Assembly (NCBI GenBank): GCA_964575675.1
Contig: CAZNRY010000073.1
Span: 1-19,083 of the forward strand
DNA length: 19,083 nt
Direction of reading: 5' to 3'
DNA from: CAZNRY01 sp964575675
Lineage (GTDB): Bacteria; Eisenbacteria; RBG-16-71-46; CAIMUX01; VGJL01
The notes beneath the pieces are model-generated. The model was given only the letters and a program-made list of their open reading frames with translations. It ran no database searches and was not told the DNA's origin. Both the position numbers and the translations under genes were made by a program. How positions within the stretch are numbered: the stretch's first letter is position 1; each line of letters begins with the position of its first letter. Shown piece after piece: positions 1-6,359 of the stretch.

Positions 1-59
1 CCTGCTCAGGAGAGGACTTCCACCTCCAAGTCTGTGCCCATGCCGGGCGCACTGAGATC

Positions 60-97
60 AGGCGGCCTTCCCGATCAGGGGAGGCCGCCTTTCTATT
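60..97 (+). terminator. Rho-independent terminator of a transcript entering from the left
   Basis: A near-perfect 13-bp stem is formed by 60-72 and 78-90 (core aggcggcc against ggccgcct, extended by ttccc against gggga with one G-T wobble). The loop is the 5-base gatca, and the T-rich tail tttctatt follows directly. On the minus strand the stem is not followed by a T run, so it should stop rightward transcription only. The gene or RNA it ends lies mostly outside the window. The only stop codon close before it is a TGA at 53-55 in frame 2. Confidence 0.85.
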
Positions 98-147
98 CGC
101 CAGTCCCCGGCGATCCCGGGCGGCGGCGGGGACGCGCGGGGGGGGGG

Positions 148-864
148 TCAGGACCAGCGAGAGTTGTCGTCGCGATCGCGATGGGAGCGGATGTCGATCA
201 CATTCCCCCGGCCTCGGGTGGACCGACGCCGGCCGAACCAGCGCATGGGGATCCGTTTCAGATACAGGAAACCGAACAGGAGACCGCCAAGGTGCGCCAG
301 GTGGGCAACTCCGTCCCTGCCGGGCGTGATAGACGCCAGGAACTCGATCGCCCCGAAGAAGATCACGAAGTACTTCGCCTTCATCGGGAAGAGGAAGTAG
401 ATCAGGATCTGTCGATTCGGAAAGTACATCCCATAGGCGAGCAATAGCCCATAGATCGCCCCGCTGGCCCCGACAATGGGAATCGCGGAGTGGGGCTCGA
501 AGATCGCGTTCGTGATCCCCGCCCCGATGCCGGTGAAGAGGTAGTACTGCACGAATCGTCTCGCGCCCCACACGAACTCCAGTTGGCTGCCAAACATCCA
601 GAGTGCGAGCATGTTGAAGGCGATGTGGAACAGACTTCCATGAAGGAACATGTAGGTCACGAGCTGCCAGATCCGCCCGTGGAATAGATCGCTCGGCACG
701 AGTCCCAAGTTGAAGAGGATCGCCAGATCGGCGCCGCGCACGAAGCGGCCGGCGAGCATCTGAACCAGGTAGAAGATCACATTCCAGGCGACGAGGAGCT
801 TGACGGCCGTGCTGAGGGAGCCGCCCAGAGAGACCCCCCCGGAATCCCCGCGGTATCGGTTCAT
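148..864 (-). CDS. Rhomboid family intramembrane serine protease
   Basis: A 238-residue polytopic membrane protein of the rhomboid family, which cleaves transmembrane helices of substrates inside the bilayer. The family signature is complete: HIAFN (His80, Asn84) in the helix lining the oxyanion site, the nucleophile in GASGAIYG (Ser134), and the catalytic His in AHLAHLGG (His191, with an extra His188). About six hydrophobic segments lie between residues 20 and 203. The tail from about 205 is Arg-rich, charged and probably cytoplasmic. The ATG overlaps the TGA of the bactofilin gene by four bases (ATGA), so the two are probably translationally coupled. It is the last gene of the long minus-strand run. 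Its substrate is not visible from the sequence. A run of seven G lies in codons 8-11 and ten C follow the stop codon. Confidence 0.95.
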   Translation of the reverse strand: MNRYRGDSGGVSLGGSLSTAVKLLVAWNVIFYLVQMLAGRFVRGADLAILFNLGLVPSDLFHGRIWQLVTYMFLHGSLFHIAFNMLALWMFGSQLEFVWGARRFVQYYLFTGIGAGITNAIFEPHSAIPIVGASGAIYGLLLAYGMYFPNRQILIYFLFPMKAKYFVIFFGAIEFLASITPGRDGVAHLAHLGGLLFGFLYLKRIPMRWFGRRRSTRGRGNVIDIRSHRDRDDNSRWS

Positions 865-1271
865 GGATTCCCCATCGAGGCGCCCTCGCGCCTAGCCGGC
901 CCATCGGCGTCCCCGCCCATGTGGCATTGCCCTTGGAAGATCGCCCCGTCCTGGATCCGGAAGCTCTTCGCGTAAACATCGCCGCTCAGGTGGGACCCCG
1001 TCTTGAGCTCGAGCGCGTCGCGCACGTGGACGTCCCCTTCGATCCGCCCCGCCACCCTGGCCCGCTCCGCCCGCACGCTCCCGCGCACGCGACCCCCGAG
1101 CTCCACATCGAGGTCCCCCGTGACCTGAACCTCGCCTTCCACCTCTCCGAGGACCCGGGCGCTCCCGCGCACGGACAGGTCGCCGTCCACCCGCGATCCC
1201 GCGCCCACGATCGTGTCGTAGCTCACGGGCTGCTCGCCCGCCGACATCTCTGGCTTACCCTTGCCGAACAT
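861..1271 (-). CDS. Bactofilin (polymer-forming cytoskeletal protein)
   Basis: A 136-residue protein with the typical bactofilin layout: a short polar N-terminal tail beginning MFGKGKPE, then about 100 residues (roughly 18-117) of short repeating beta strands with regularly spaced Gly and alternating hydrophobic residues (GSRVDGDLSVRG, GRIEGDVHV, GSHLSGDVYAKS), then a short polar tail. Bactofilins fold as right-handed beta-helices and polymerise without nucleotide. They act as membrane-associated scaffolds in cell shape, stalk formation or chromosome positioning. The start lies two bases after the stop of the upstream phosphatase, and the stop overlaps the rhomboid start. The context suggests a cell-envelope or morphogenesis module. 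Which process it scaffolds cannot be read from the sequence. Confidence 0.93.
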   Translation of the reverse strand: MFGKGKPEMSAGEQPVSYDTIVGAGSRVDGDLSVRGSARVLGEVEGEVQVTGDLDVELGGRVRGSVRAERARVAGRIEGDVHVRDALELKTGSHLSGDVYAKSFRIQDGAIFQGQCHMGGDADGPARREGASMGNP

Positions 1272-1273
1272 CC

Positions 1274-3043
1274 CTATCCCCCCGCTGGCTCCTTCCCCGC
1301 CTCCCCAACCTTGAGGACGACGAGGGTCACATCGTCTTCAGCCTTGCCGTCGCAGTGTCTCAGGATCTCGTCCTGCATGGCGAGACGAATTTCGACGGCC
1401 CGGCGCCCCGCGAAACTGCGCAGAAGGGCCTCGATGCGCTCAACCCCGAACTCCTCCCCTGACGGGTCCTTCCCCTCGGTCGCGCCGTCTGTATAGAAGA
1501 GGATGCAATCGCCCGCAGAAAGATCGATGCGGCCCTCCTCGAATTCCGCATCCGGCAGAACCCCCAGGATCGGCCCGCCCTCCTTGAGCGATTCGATGCG
1601 ACCATCGCCCCGCAGAAGAATCGGAGGGTTGTGCCCGGCATTCGAGTAGGTGAACACCGATTGGACCGTGTCAAGAACCCCATAGACTCCCGTCACGAAG
1701 TGGTCCGCCGCGGTCGTCTCGAGCAAAAGCGCGTTCACGTTGCGGAGAATGCGCCGGATCGCGTACTGATTGCGAACCTCGGTCCGCATCGCCGCCCCGA
1801 ACATCGCAAGGATCAGGGCGGCGGGGATCCCCTTCCCGGCAACGTCGGCGATCATGATCCCCAACTGCCCCTGGGTGATCCGGATCACATCATACGAATC
1901 GCCTCCAACCTCGAGCGAGGGGACCGTCCCCCCCGAAACCTCGAAACCGGGGATCTCGGGCTCGCGCGGGGGAAGAAACGACTTCTGAATGCGCCGGGCG
2001 AGTTCGACTTCGTCCTGGAGGCGCTGGCGGCGAATCAGTTCCTGATACATCCTGGCCCGCTGGACCGAGATGGCCGCCTGGTTGGCCAGCGACATCAAGA
2101 TCCGCACATCCCGCTGGCGGTACGCGTCAAGGCGGTCGTTTTCTAGATTGAACGCCCCGATCACATGCCCAGCGACGATGAGCGGCACTGCCAGTTCCGA
2201 TCGGGTCCCGGCTCTGGCCATAAAGTATCGCCGGTCGCTCGACACATCGGGGATCCGGAGCGGCTCGCCGGTCTTGACGACCCAGCCGATCGCTCCCGGC
2301 CCTATCTTGAGCTTCAACGTCTCTTCCTCGCCCCGGCGGTATCCCCGGTGGCTCACGCTCTGGAGATTCTCGCCTTCCACCAGGAAGATGCCGGCCGCGT
2401 CGTAGGGAAGCACCTCCGCGATCAGATCGAGGATGACGCCGAGGGTCGATTCTAGGTCGAGGGTCTGACTCAGCTCGAGCCCCACTTGATAGAGGATCTC
2501 GTTCTCGGCCTTCTCTCTGCCTAACTTCCTATAGAGCAAGGCGTTGTCGAGGGCGATCGCGAGGGGGTCGGAGAGCGCCAGGAGTGTGTGGAGATCCCGG
2601 TCGTCGAACCCATCGGGCGAGATCGCATTGACGAGCTCCACGACCCCCACCACCCCCCGCCCTCGATGGATCGGGATCCCCAAAACGGACCGTCCCTGAA
2701 AGCCGAGCAGGCGGTCGATGTCGTGCTGATAGCGGACGTCGTGCTGGAGATTGTTGACGATCACCGGCTCATCGTGTTCGGCGATCCAACCGGCCAGTCC
2801 CTCGCCGGGCCGGAGGAAGAGTCGGCGGGCGGCTTCGTCGCTCCGGTTAAAGGCGAGCTGAAACTCGAGGCGCCTCTTGTCCTCGTCCCAGATCAAGACG
2901 GATACCGCCTCAGCGCCAACCGCCTCGAGGCATACGCGGCGGATCTCGGACAATAGGTGATCGAGCTCGAGGGTCCGGTTCAGCCTTCGCGAGGCTTCGA
3001 GGAGAAACGCCAGATCGAGCGGGGTCTCGGGCTGCTCCGTCAA
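1274..3043 (-). CDS. GAF-GAF-PP2C (RsbU/SpoIIE-type) serine/threonine phosphatase
   Basis: A 589-residue sensor phosphatase. Two GAF domains lie at about residues 25-170 and 185-330. A linker helix ends in ELARRIQKSFLPP (348-359), the usual entry to SpoIIE-type PP2C domains. The catalytic domain carries GGDSYD (380-385, Asp382), DVAGKG (400-405), SNAGHNPP (467-474), GPILGV (490-495), FYTDGATEG (516-524) and DDVTLV (570-575). The family dephosphorylates anti-sigma-factor antagonists in partner-switching pathways. The usual GGDFYD has Ser in place of Phe here. The frame stays open to 3457, but that extension is Arg-rich low-quality translation inside the amidohydrolase gene. I chose TTG at 3043, which overlaps the amidohydrolase TGA (TTGA) and follows a ggggga/aagg purine stretch. 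No anti-sigma or antagonist gene is present in the window. Confidence 0.92.
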   Translation of the reverse strand: MTEQPETPLDLAFLLEASRRLNRTLELDHLLSEIRRVCLEAVGAEAVSVLIWDEDKRRLEFQLAFNRSDEAARRLFLRPGEGLAGWIAEHDEPVIVNNLQHDVRYQHDIDRLLGFQGRSVLGIPIHRGRGVVGVVELVNAISPDGFDDRDLHTLLALSDPLAIALDNALLYRKLGREKAENEILYQVGLELSQTLDLESTLGVILDLIAEVLPYDAAGIFLVEGENLQSVSHRGYRRGEEETLKLKIGPGAIGWVVKTGEPLRIPDVSSDRRYFMARAGTRSELAVPLIVAGHVIGAFNLENDRLDAYRQRDVRILMSLANQAAISVQRARMYQELIRRQRLQDEVELARRIQKSFLPPREPEIPGFEVSGGTVPSLEVGGDSYDVIRITQGQLGIMIADVAGKGIPAALILAMFGAAMRTEVRNQYAIRRILRNVNALLLETTAADHFVTGVYGVLDTVQSVFTYSNAGHNPPILLRGDGRIESLKEGGPILGVLPDAEFEEGRIDLSAGDCILFYTDGATEGKDPSGEEFGVERIEALLRSFAGRRAVEIRLAMQDEILRHCDGKAEDDVTLVVLKVGEAGKEPAGG

Positions 3044-4557
3044 CCTTTCCCCCGCATCCCCTCGGCGGCGCCGGCTGAGGCGTCGCAATAGGTGACACGG
3101 CCTCCTACCGCCGTCCAGACCACGCAAGCCGTGCGTGACCGGATCGAGCGGGCGAGATCGCCGTCCGGAGCACGGAGCACGGCCAGATCGGCGACCATCC
3201 CATCGCCCAAGAGGTCGGGCGGCGGCGCCGCCCCGATCCCTCCGGACATATAGGCGCGGAGCGCCAGGGACGGGCTCAAGCGCTCGCGCTCCAGCGGATG
3301 ATCGATCGCTCCCCCGAGGCCGAAGAGCGGACCGAAGGGCATCGTGTCGGATCCGAAGAGAAGTGTCGCGCTCCGCGCGGCGGATGCAAAACGATTGAGC
3401 CCCGCCCCGCCGATCGGACCGATCGCGGCCTCGTACATGCCGCCGGGGCCCTGCCAACGCGCCGTGAAGTTCGGCTGCATCGAGAGCGTAACGTCGAGTG
3501 CGCCGGCGCGAGCAAGAGCTCGATCATCCAGCTCCTCCGCGTGCTCTATGCGAAGCTGCGTTCCGCTCGCTCGCTCCCTGCCCACGCGCTCGTAGACGAC
3601 GAGCGCCTGCTCGACGGCCCGCAGGCCGATGGCGTGCAGGGCGATCGAAAACCCGGCTCTCAGCCCCGTCTTTACAAGGCCTGCGAGCGGATCCGTCTCC
3701 AAGAGGAGCGCCCCCGCCGAAGGGGTGTCGCGGTAGGCGCAGGCCATAGCCGCCGTGCGCCCGCCTATGGAGCCGTCGAGGAAGCCCTTGAGGCCTGCTA
3801 TCCGGAGCGCTCCGGAGGTCTGCGCGGGCACCATTCCACGATCGACCAGCTCCGCCACCTGCGAGATCGGAAAGTAGTGATCCACATGCAGTGAAAGATC
3901 GCCCTCCGCCTCGAGACGGCGAAACGCCTGATAGGTCTCGATGCGCCCCATCTCGTCGACCGCCGCCACGCCGTGGCGGTGGGCGGCTTCCTGCCCCCGG
4001 CGGGCGCCGCCCAGATCATCCTCGGGCGTCGCGGGCCAACGCTGTGGAATCCCCATCGCGAGCGATTCCGTGAGCCGGCCGCTCTTCTCGTCCGCCTCCC
4101 CACCAGCCGGCGCCATGGCCTCCCACGCGGCCCGATTCACGACGGCGATGTGGCCGCACACCCGGCGAAGCGCGACGGGTCGCACCGGAGCGATCGGATC
4201 GAGATCGCTCCTCGTGAGCGGACGGTGGTCGTCCCAGGCCGACTCGTCCCATCCCTCTCCCAGGACGGGCCCGGTCCCTGGATTCTCCCGAAGCCAGCGG
4301 GACAGCTCGTCCAGGCATCCCTGGCGCGTAACGCAGGGGCCGAGGTCCGGACCGCGCGGGGGGCGAAACGACCCGATCAGATGCGTGTGGTGGTCGTGGA
4401 ATGCCGGCAGGAGAAACTCATCCTGCGCCAACTTCCAAGTCGGTCCGTGCGAGCCGTTGACAACTCGGCCGCCGTCGACCCAGAGAGGCCTCCGGACGAA
4501 CGCACCCGAGGAAAGGCAGAGGCCCTCCACGCAGAAGGCGTTTCGCTGGGTCGTCAT
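3040..4557 (-). CDS. YtcJ-like amidohydrolase (TIM-barrel metal-dependent hydrolase)
   Basis: A 505-residue protein of the amidohydrolase superfamily, closest by motif to the YtcJ/amidohydrolase_3 group. An N-terminal beta-sandwich half (1-50) leads to the metal motif in PAFHDHHTHL (His57, His59). GLKGFLDGSIGGRTA (255-269) holds the lysine position (Lys257). Further ligands are His308 in ALHAIG, His339 in RIEHAE and Asp404 in FGSDTMP. The C-terminal strand region (MVADLAVL) closes the sandwich. Such enzymes hydrolyse C-N bonds of cyclic amides or related substrates; the substrate cannot be predicted. No signal peptide is apparent, so it is probably cytoplasmic. The start ATG has only a weak, close purine stretch (gaaggc), so translation may be modest or the true start may lie slightly downstream. 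Its TGA overlaps the TTG of the phosphatase. Confidence 0.9.
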   Translation of the reverse strand: MTTQRNAFCVEGLCLSSGAFVRRPLWVDGGRVVNGSHGPTWKLAQDEFLLPAFHDHHTHLIGSFRPPRGPDLGPCVTRQGCLDELSRWLRENPGTGPVLGEGWDESAWDDHRPLTRSDLDPIAPVRPVALRRVCGHIAVVNRAAWEAMAPAGGEADEKSGRLTESLAMGIPQRWPATPEDDLGGARRGQEAAHRHGVAAVDEMGRIETYQAFRRLEAEGDLSLHVDHYFPISQVAELVDRGMVPAQTSGALRIAGLKGFLDGSIGGRTAAMACAYRDTPSAGALLLETDPLAGLVKTGLRAGFSIALHAIGLRAVEQALVVYERVGRERASGTQLRIEHAEELDDRALARAGALDVTLSMQPNFTARWQGPGGMYEAAIGPIGGAGLNRFASAARSATLLFGSDTMPFGPLFGLGGAIDHPLERERLSPSLALRAYMSGGIGAAPPPDLLGDGMVADLAVLRAPDGDLARSIRSRTACVVWTAVGGRVTYCDASAGAAEGMRGKG

Positions 4558-4597
4558 GCCTTCGTCGGCGCCGCTGGAGCGCGCGGCGGAGCCACGG

Positions 4598-4963
4598 TCA
4601 GTCGATCCAGAAGAGGATCCGGCCGCAGTTCTCGCATGTCAGAAGGCGATCCGCGTCTCCCCCCGCGGGCGTTACGGAGGTGGGCAGTGCCATGTAGCAG
4701 CCGAGGCAGATGCGGTCCTCGACGGGGACGATCGCGCGGGCGTGCCTCTTGACGATGCGATCAAAGATCCGCAGGTCGCGAGAGTCGACCTGGCCCCGCC
4801 ACTTGTCGCGGGCGGCGTGGAGCTTCTCCAGGCCGCGGAGGGAGAATCCCATCTCCTCTTCGCGCTGCTTCGTCTTTCCGTCCTCCGCTTCGCGAATCAT
4901 CAGCTCAATATCCTGAAGATGGGAGAGCTTCTGAAGGCGATCGAGGATTCTGCTGCTACTCAT
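4598..4963 (-). CDS. Short C4-type zinc-ribbon protein with coiled coil
   Basis: A 121-residue protein. The N-terminal two thirds (5-78) are charged and helical, probably a coiled coil. The C-terminus is a four-cysteine ribbon, CLGC (Cys86, Cys89) and CENC (Cys110, Cys113), ending in GRILFW. This matches the tail of COG1579-type zinc-ribbon proteins, which are usually about 240 residues, so this one seems to keep only half of the coiled coil. I chose ATG 4963, preceded by gaaggaagg at good spacing, rather than the upstream ATG that would place most of the extension inside the ptsN-like gene. The gene overlaps the end of the ptsN-like gene by eight bases. Function is unknown; a nucleic-acid or protein-binding role is inferred from the ribbon only. 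The 40 bases before the amidohydrolase gene hold nothing recognisable. Confidence 0.82.
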   Translation of the reverse strand: MSSSRILDRLQKLSHLQDIELMIREAEDGKTKQREEEMGFSLRGLEKLHAARDKWRGQVDSRDLRIFDRIVKRHARAIVPVEDRICLGCYMALPTSVTPAGGDADRLLTCENCGRILFWID

Positions 4964-5429
4964 GGATCCTTCCTTCAAGAACTTGGCGGAGATCGGCGTA
5001 GGTCGCGGCGCTGAGGAGCCGCTCACGCACGGACTCATTCTTCACCAGCTCCGCAATCGTGCCGAGGAGGGGAAGGTACTCGTTGTTGCGATCTTGAGGG
5101 GGCGCGACGATCAGGAAGAAAAGGTGGACGGCCTGTCCGTCGGGTGCCTCGAAATCGACCCCCTTCAGATGGCGCGCGAAGAGAACCTTGATGCTGGAGA
5201 TCGCCAGAGTCCGCCCGTGGGGAATGGCGACACCGCTGCCAATCGCTGTCGATCCGAGGCTCTCGCGCTTCTTCAGCATCTCCAGCAAGAGCTTCGAGTC
5301 GCGCACTTCGCGGTCGCGGGCGAGGAAGTCGGCCAGCTCTTTCAAGACCCCGTCTTTGGTCTTGGCGCGCAAGTCGCGGAGAAAGAAACGCTCGTCGAGG
5401 TAGAGGAGAATTCTGGATGGTTCGGTCAT
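4956..5429 (-). CDS. ptsN: PTS EIIA domain protein, PtsN (EIIA-Ntr)-like
   Basis: A 157-residue single-domain EIIA protein of the mannitol/fructose/Ntr class. The phosphorylation site is His71 in GSGVAIPHGRT. The family features HLFFLIVAPP and YLPLLGTIAEL follow in order, and the length equals the usual PtsN size. PtsN-type proteins are regulators phosphorylated by the nitrogen PTS (EI-Ntr, NPr) rather than transporter parts. No EI, HPr or EIIBC lies in the window, which favours a regulatory role. ATG 5429 follows ggaaggg at five bases. A longer in-frame extension to 5525 would carry an Arg-rich, non-family N-terminus and was rejected. It follows batE after a 99-base gap containing a possible promoter and a dyad, so it may be controlled apart from the Bat operon. 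Confidence 0.9.
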   Translation of the reverse strand: MTEPSRILLYLDERFFLRDLRAKTKDGVLKELADFLARDREVRDSKLLLEMLKKRESLGSTAIGSGVAIPHGRTLAISSIKVLFARHLKGVDFEAPDGQAVHLFFLIVAPPQDRNNEYLPLLGTIAELVKNESVRERLLSAATYADLRQVLEGRIHE

Positions 5430-5473
5430 CACAACCCTTCCGGCTTTCCGGACTGCCCTTGCACTCCGGTGCG

Positions 5474-5502
5474 AACTTATCAGAGGATCGCCGATCCGGC
5501 AA
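5474..5502 (-). promoter_or_regulatory. Weak candidate promoter with 13-bp palindrome upstream of ptsN-like gene
   Basis: On the minus strand TTGCCG (5502-5497) is followed after 17 bases by TAAGTT (5479-5474). The -35 is fair and the -10 poor. The spacer contains the perfect odd palindrome ggatcg-c-cgatcc at 5485-5497, placed where a repressor site could block polymerase. A small GCAC/GTGC hairpin follows at 5461-5472. The region is the only sizeable gap within the left half of the minus-strand run. The promoter call is tentative; the palindrome itself is directly visible. Confidence 0.3.
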
Positions 5503-5528
5503 GCCCTGGACCGGCCAGCGCGCAACTC

Positions 5529-6359
5529 TTAGCGGGGAGCGGAAAAGCAGGCGACGTCCTCCTCGCGCACCCATCCCCGCAAGCTCGATGAGACGATCAC
5601 CTCCCGCCATCCGGGAGCGCTTCTGCCCAGTCCAACGGGGCTCGCCGCAGGGAGGCGAAACTCCACGGTCGCCTCGGCGGAAGGCTCGGCATGCGCCGTG
5701 GACGGCCTCACGATGAGCGCCTCTGCCGCGAGTGATCCTTGCGCCGCCTTCAGCGACAGCAGGGCAAAGGCGAGGAGCGCCGCGGCCAGCGCCCCCCAAC
5801 GGAGCGGCCGCGCCCGGCGCGCCGGCGCCCAGAGCCAGGCCGACGCGATGAGTGCGACCGCGAGCCAGAGCAAGGCGACCGCGGTCGTGATCGTACCGCT
5901 CACGGTAAGTCTGGATTGAAGGGCAACAGCCCGATCAAGGACCGGCGTCCCGCGCAAGGCTGGCTCCTCCCCCAGTGCCTCCCGCCGTGCCTGCTCCAGG
6001 TTGCTCCGTATGTCCGGATCGGAGGGAGCCCTGCGAAGCGCCTGCTCGTAGTAGTAGGCCGCCCAGCCCGGCTCTCCGATCCGATAGGCGGAGTTGCCCA
6101 GGTTCAGGAAGAGCTCCGGAGACGCATAGCCATGCGCGAGCACCTCGCGATAGGCGCTCAAGGCCGCGGCGTACTCCTGTGCCTCGTATCGATCGTTTCC
6201 CTCGGCGAACGACCGTCCCGCCTCGCTGCGGGAGCCGCCCACGGCGAGTCCGGCCGCGGTCCCCAGGCCAAGCAAGGCGAACACCGCAAGACGGCCCGCC
6301 CGGCACCTCGTGCGCCGGATGCGTCCCGCGCGGCCGGTCAGCCGGAGCCCCTTAGCCAT
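5529..6359 (-). CDS. batE: BatE: TPR membrane protein of the Bat complex
   Basis: A 276-residue protein with a basic N-terminus and a first hydrophobic segment (22-42), a TPR region at about 48-130 (FAEGNDRYEAQEYAAALSAY, then ELFLNLGNSAYRIGEPGWAA), two hydrophobic helices (155-176 and 187-206), and a C-terminal SH3-like beta region (212-275) with RGWVREEDV. This is the arrangement seen in BatE proteins. The TPRs should lie on the periplasmic side and bind other Bat proteins. The ATG overlaps the end of batD by eight bases. It is the last gene of the Bat operon, and a 99-base gap follows. Bat proteins were named for aerotolerance in Bacteroides; the biochemical role remains unclear. Confidence 0.87.
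   Translation of the reverse strand: MAKGLRLTGRAGRIRRTRCRAGRLAVFALLGLGTAAGLAVGGSRSEAGRSFAEGNDRYEAQEYAAALSAYREVLAHGYASPELFLNLGNSAYRIGEPGWAAYYYEQALRRAPSDPDIRSNLEQARREALGEEPALRGTPVLDRAVALQSRLTVSGTITTAVALLWLAVALIASAWLWAPARRARPLRWGALAAALLAFALLSLKAAQGSLAAEALIVRPSTAHAEPSAEATVEFRLPAASPVGLGRSAPGWREVIVSSSLRGWVREEDVACFSAPR

Noticed and set aside
104..132. GC hairpin tccccg/cgggga as terminator of the minus-strand genes
   Set aside because: The stem has six pairs, a large GC loop and no T tract on the minus strand, so termination there cannot be supported.
34..447. Plus-strand frame beginning at 34
   Set aside because: It passes through the terminator at 60-97 and is antisense to the rhomboid gene; the composition is not protein-like.
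3044..3457. N-terminal extension of the phosphatase frame
   Set aside because: The extra 138 residues are Arg/Gly-rich translation of the amidohydrolase gene in another frame; the TTG at 3043 with TTGA overlap is better.
3941..5014. Plus-strand open frame of 357 residues
   Set aside because: It runs across two minus-strand genes (amidohydrolase and zinc-ribbon) and is rich in Arg, Ser and Pro, without any domain.
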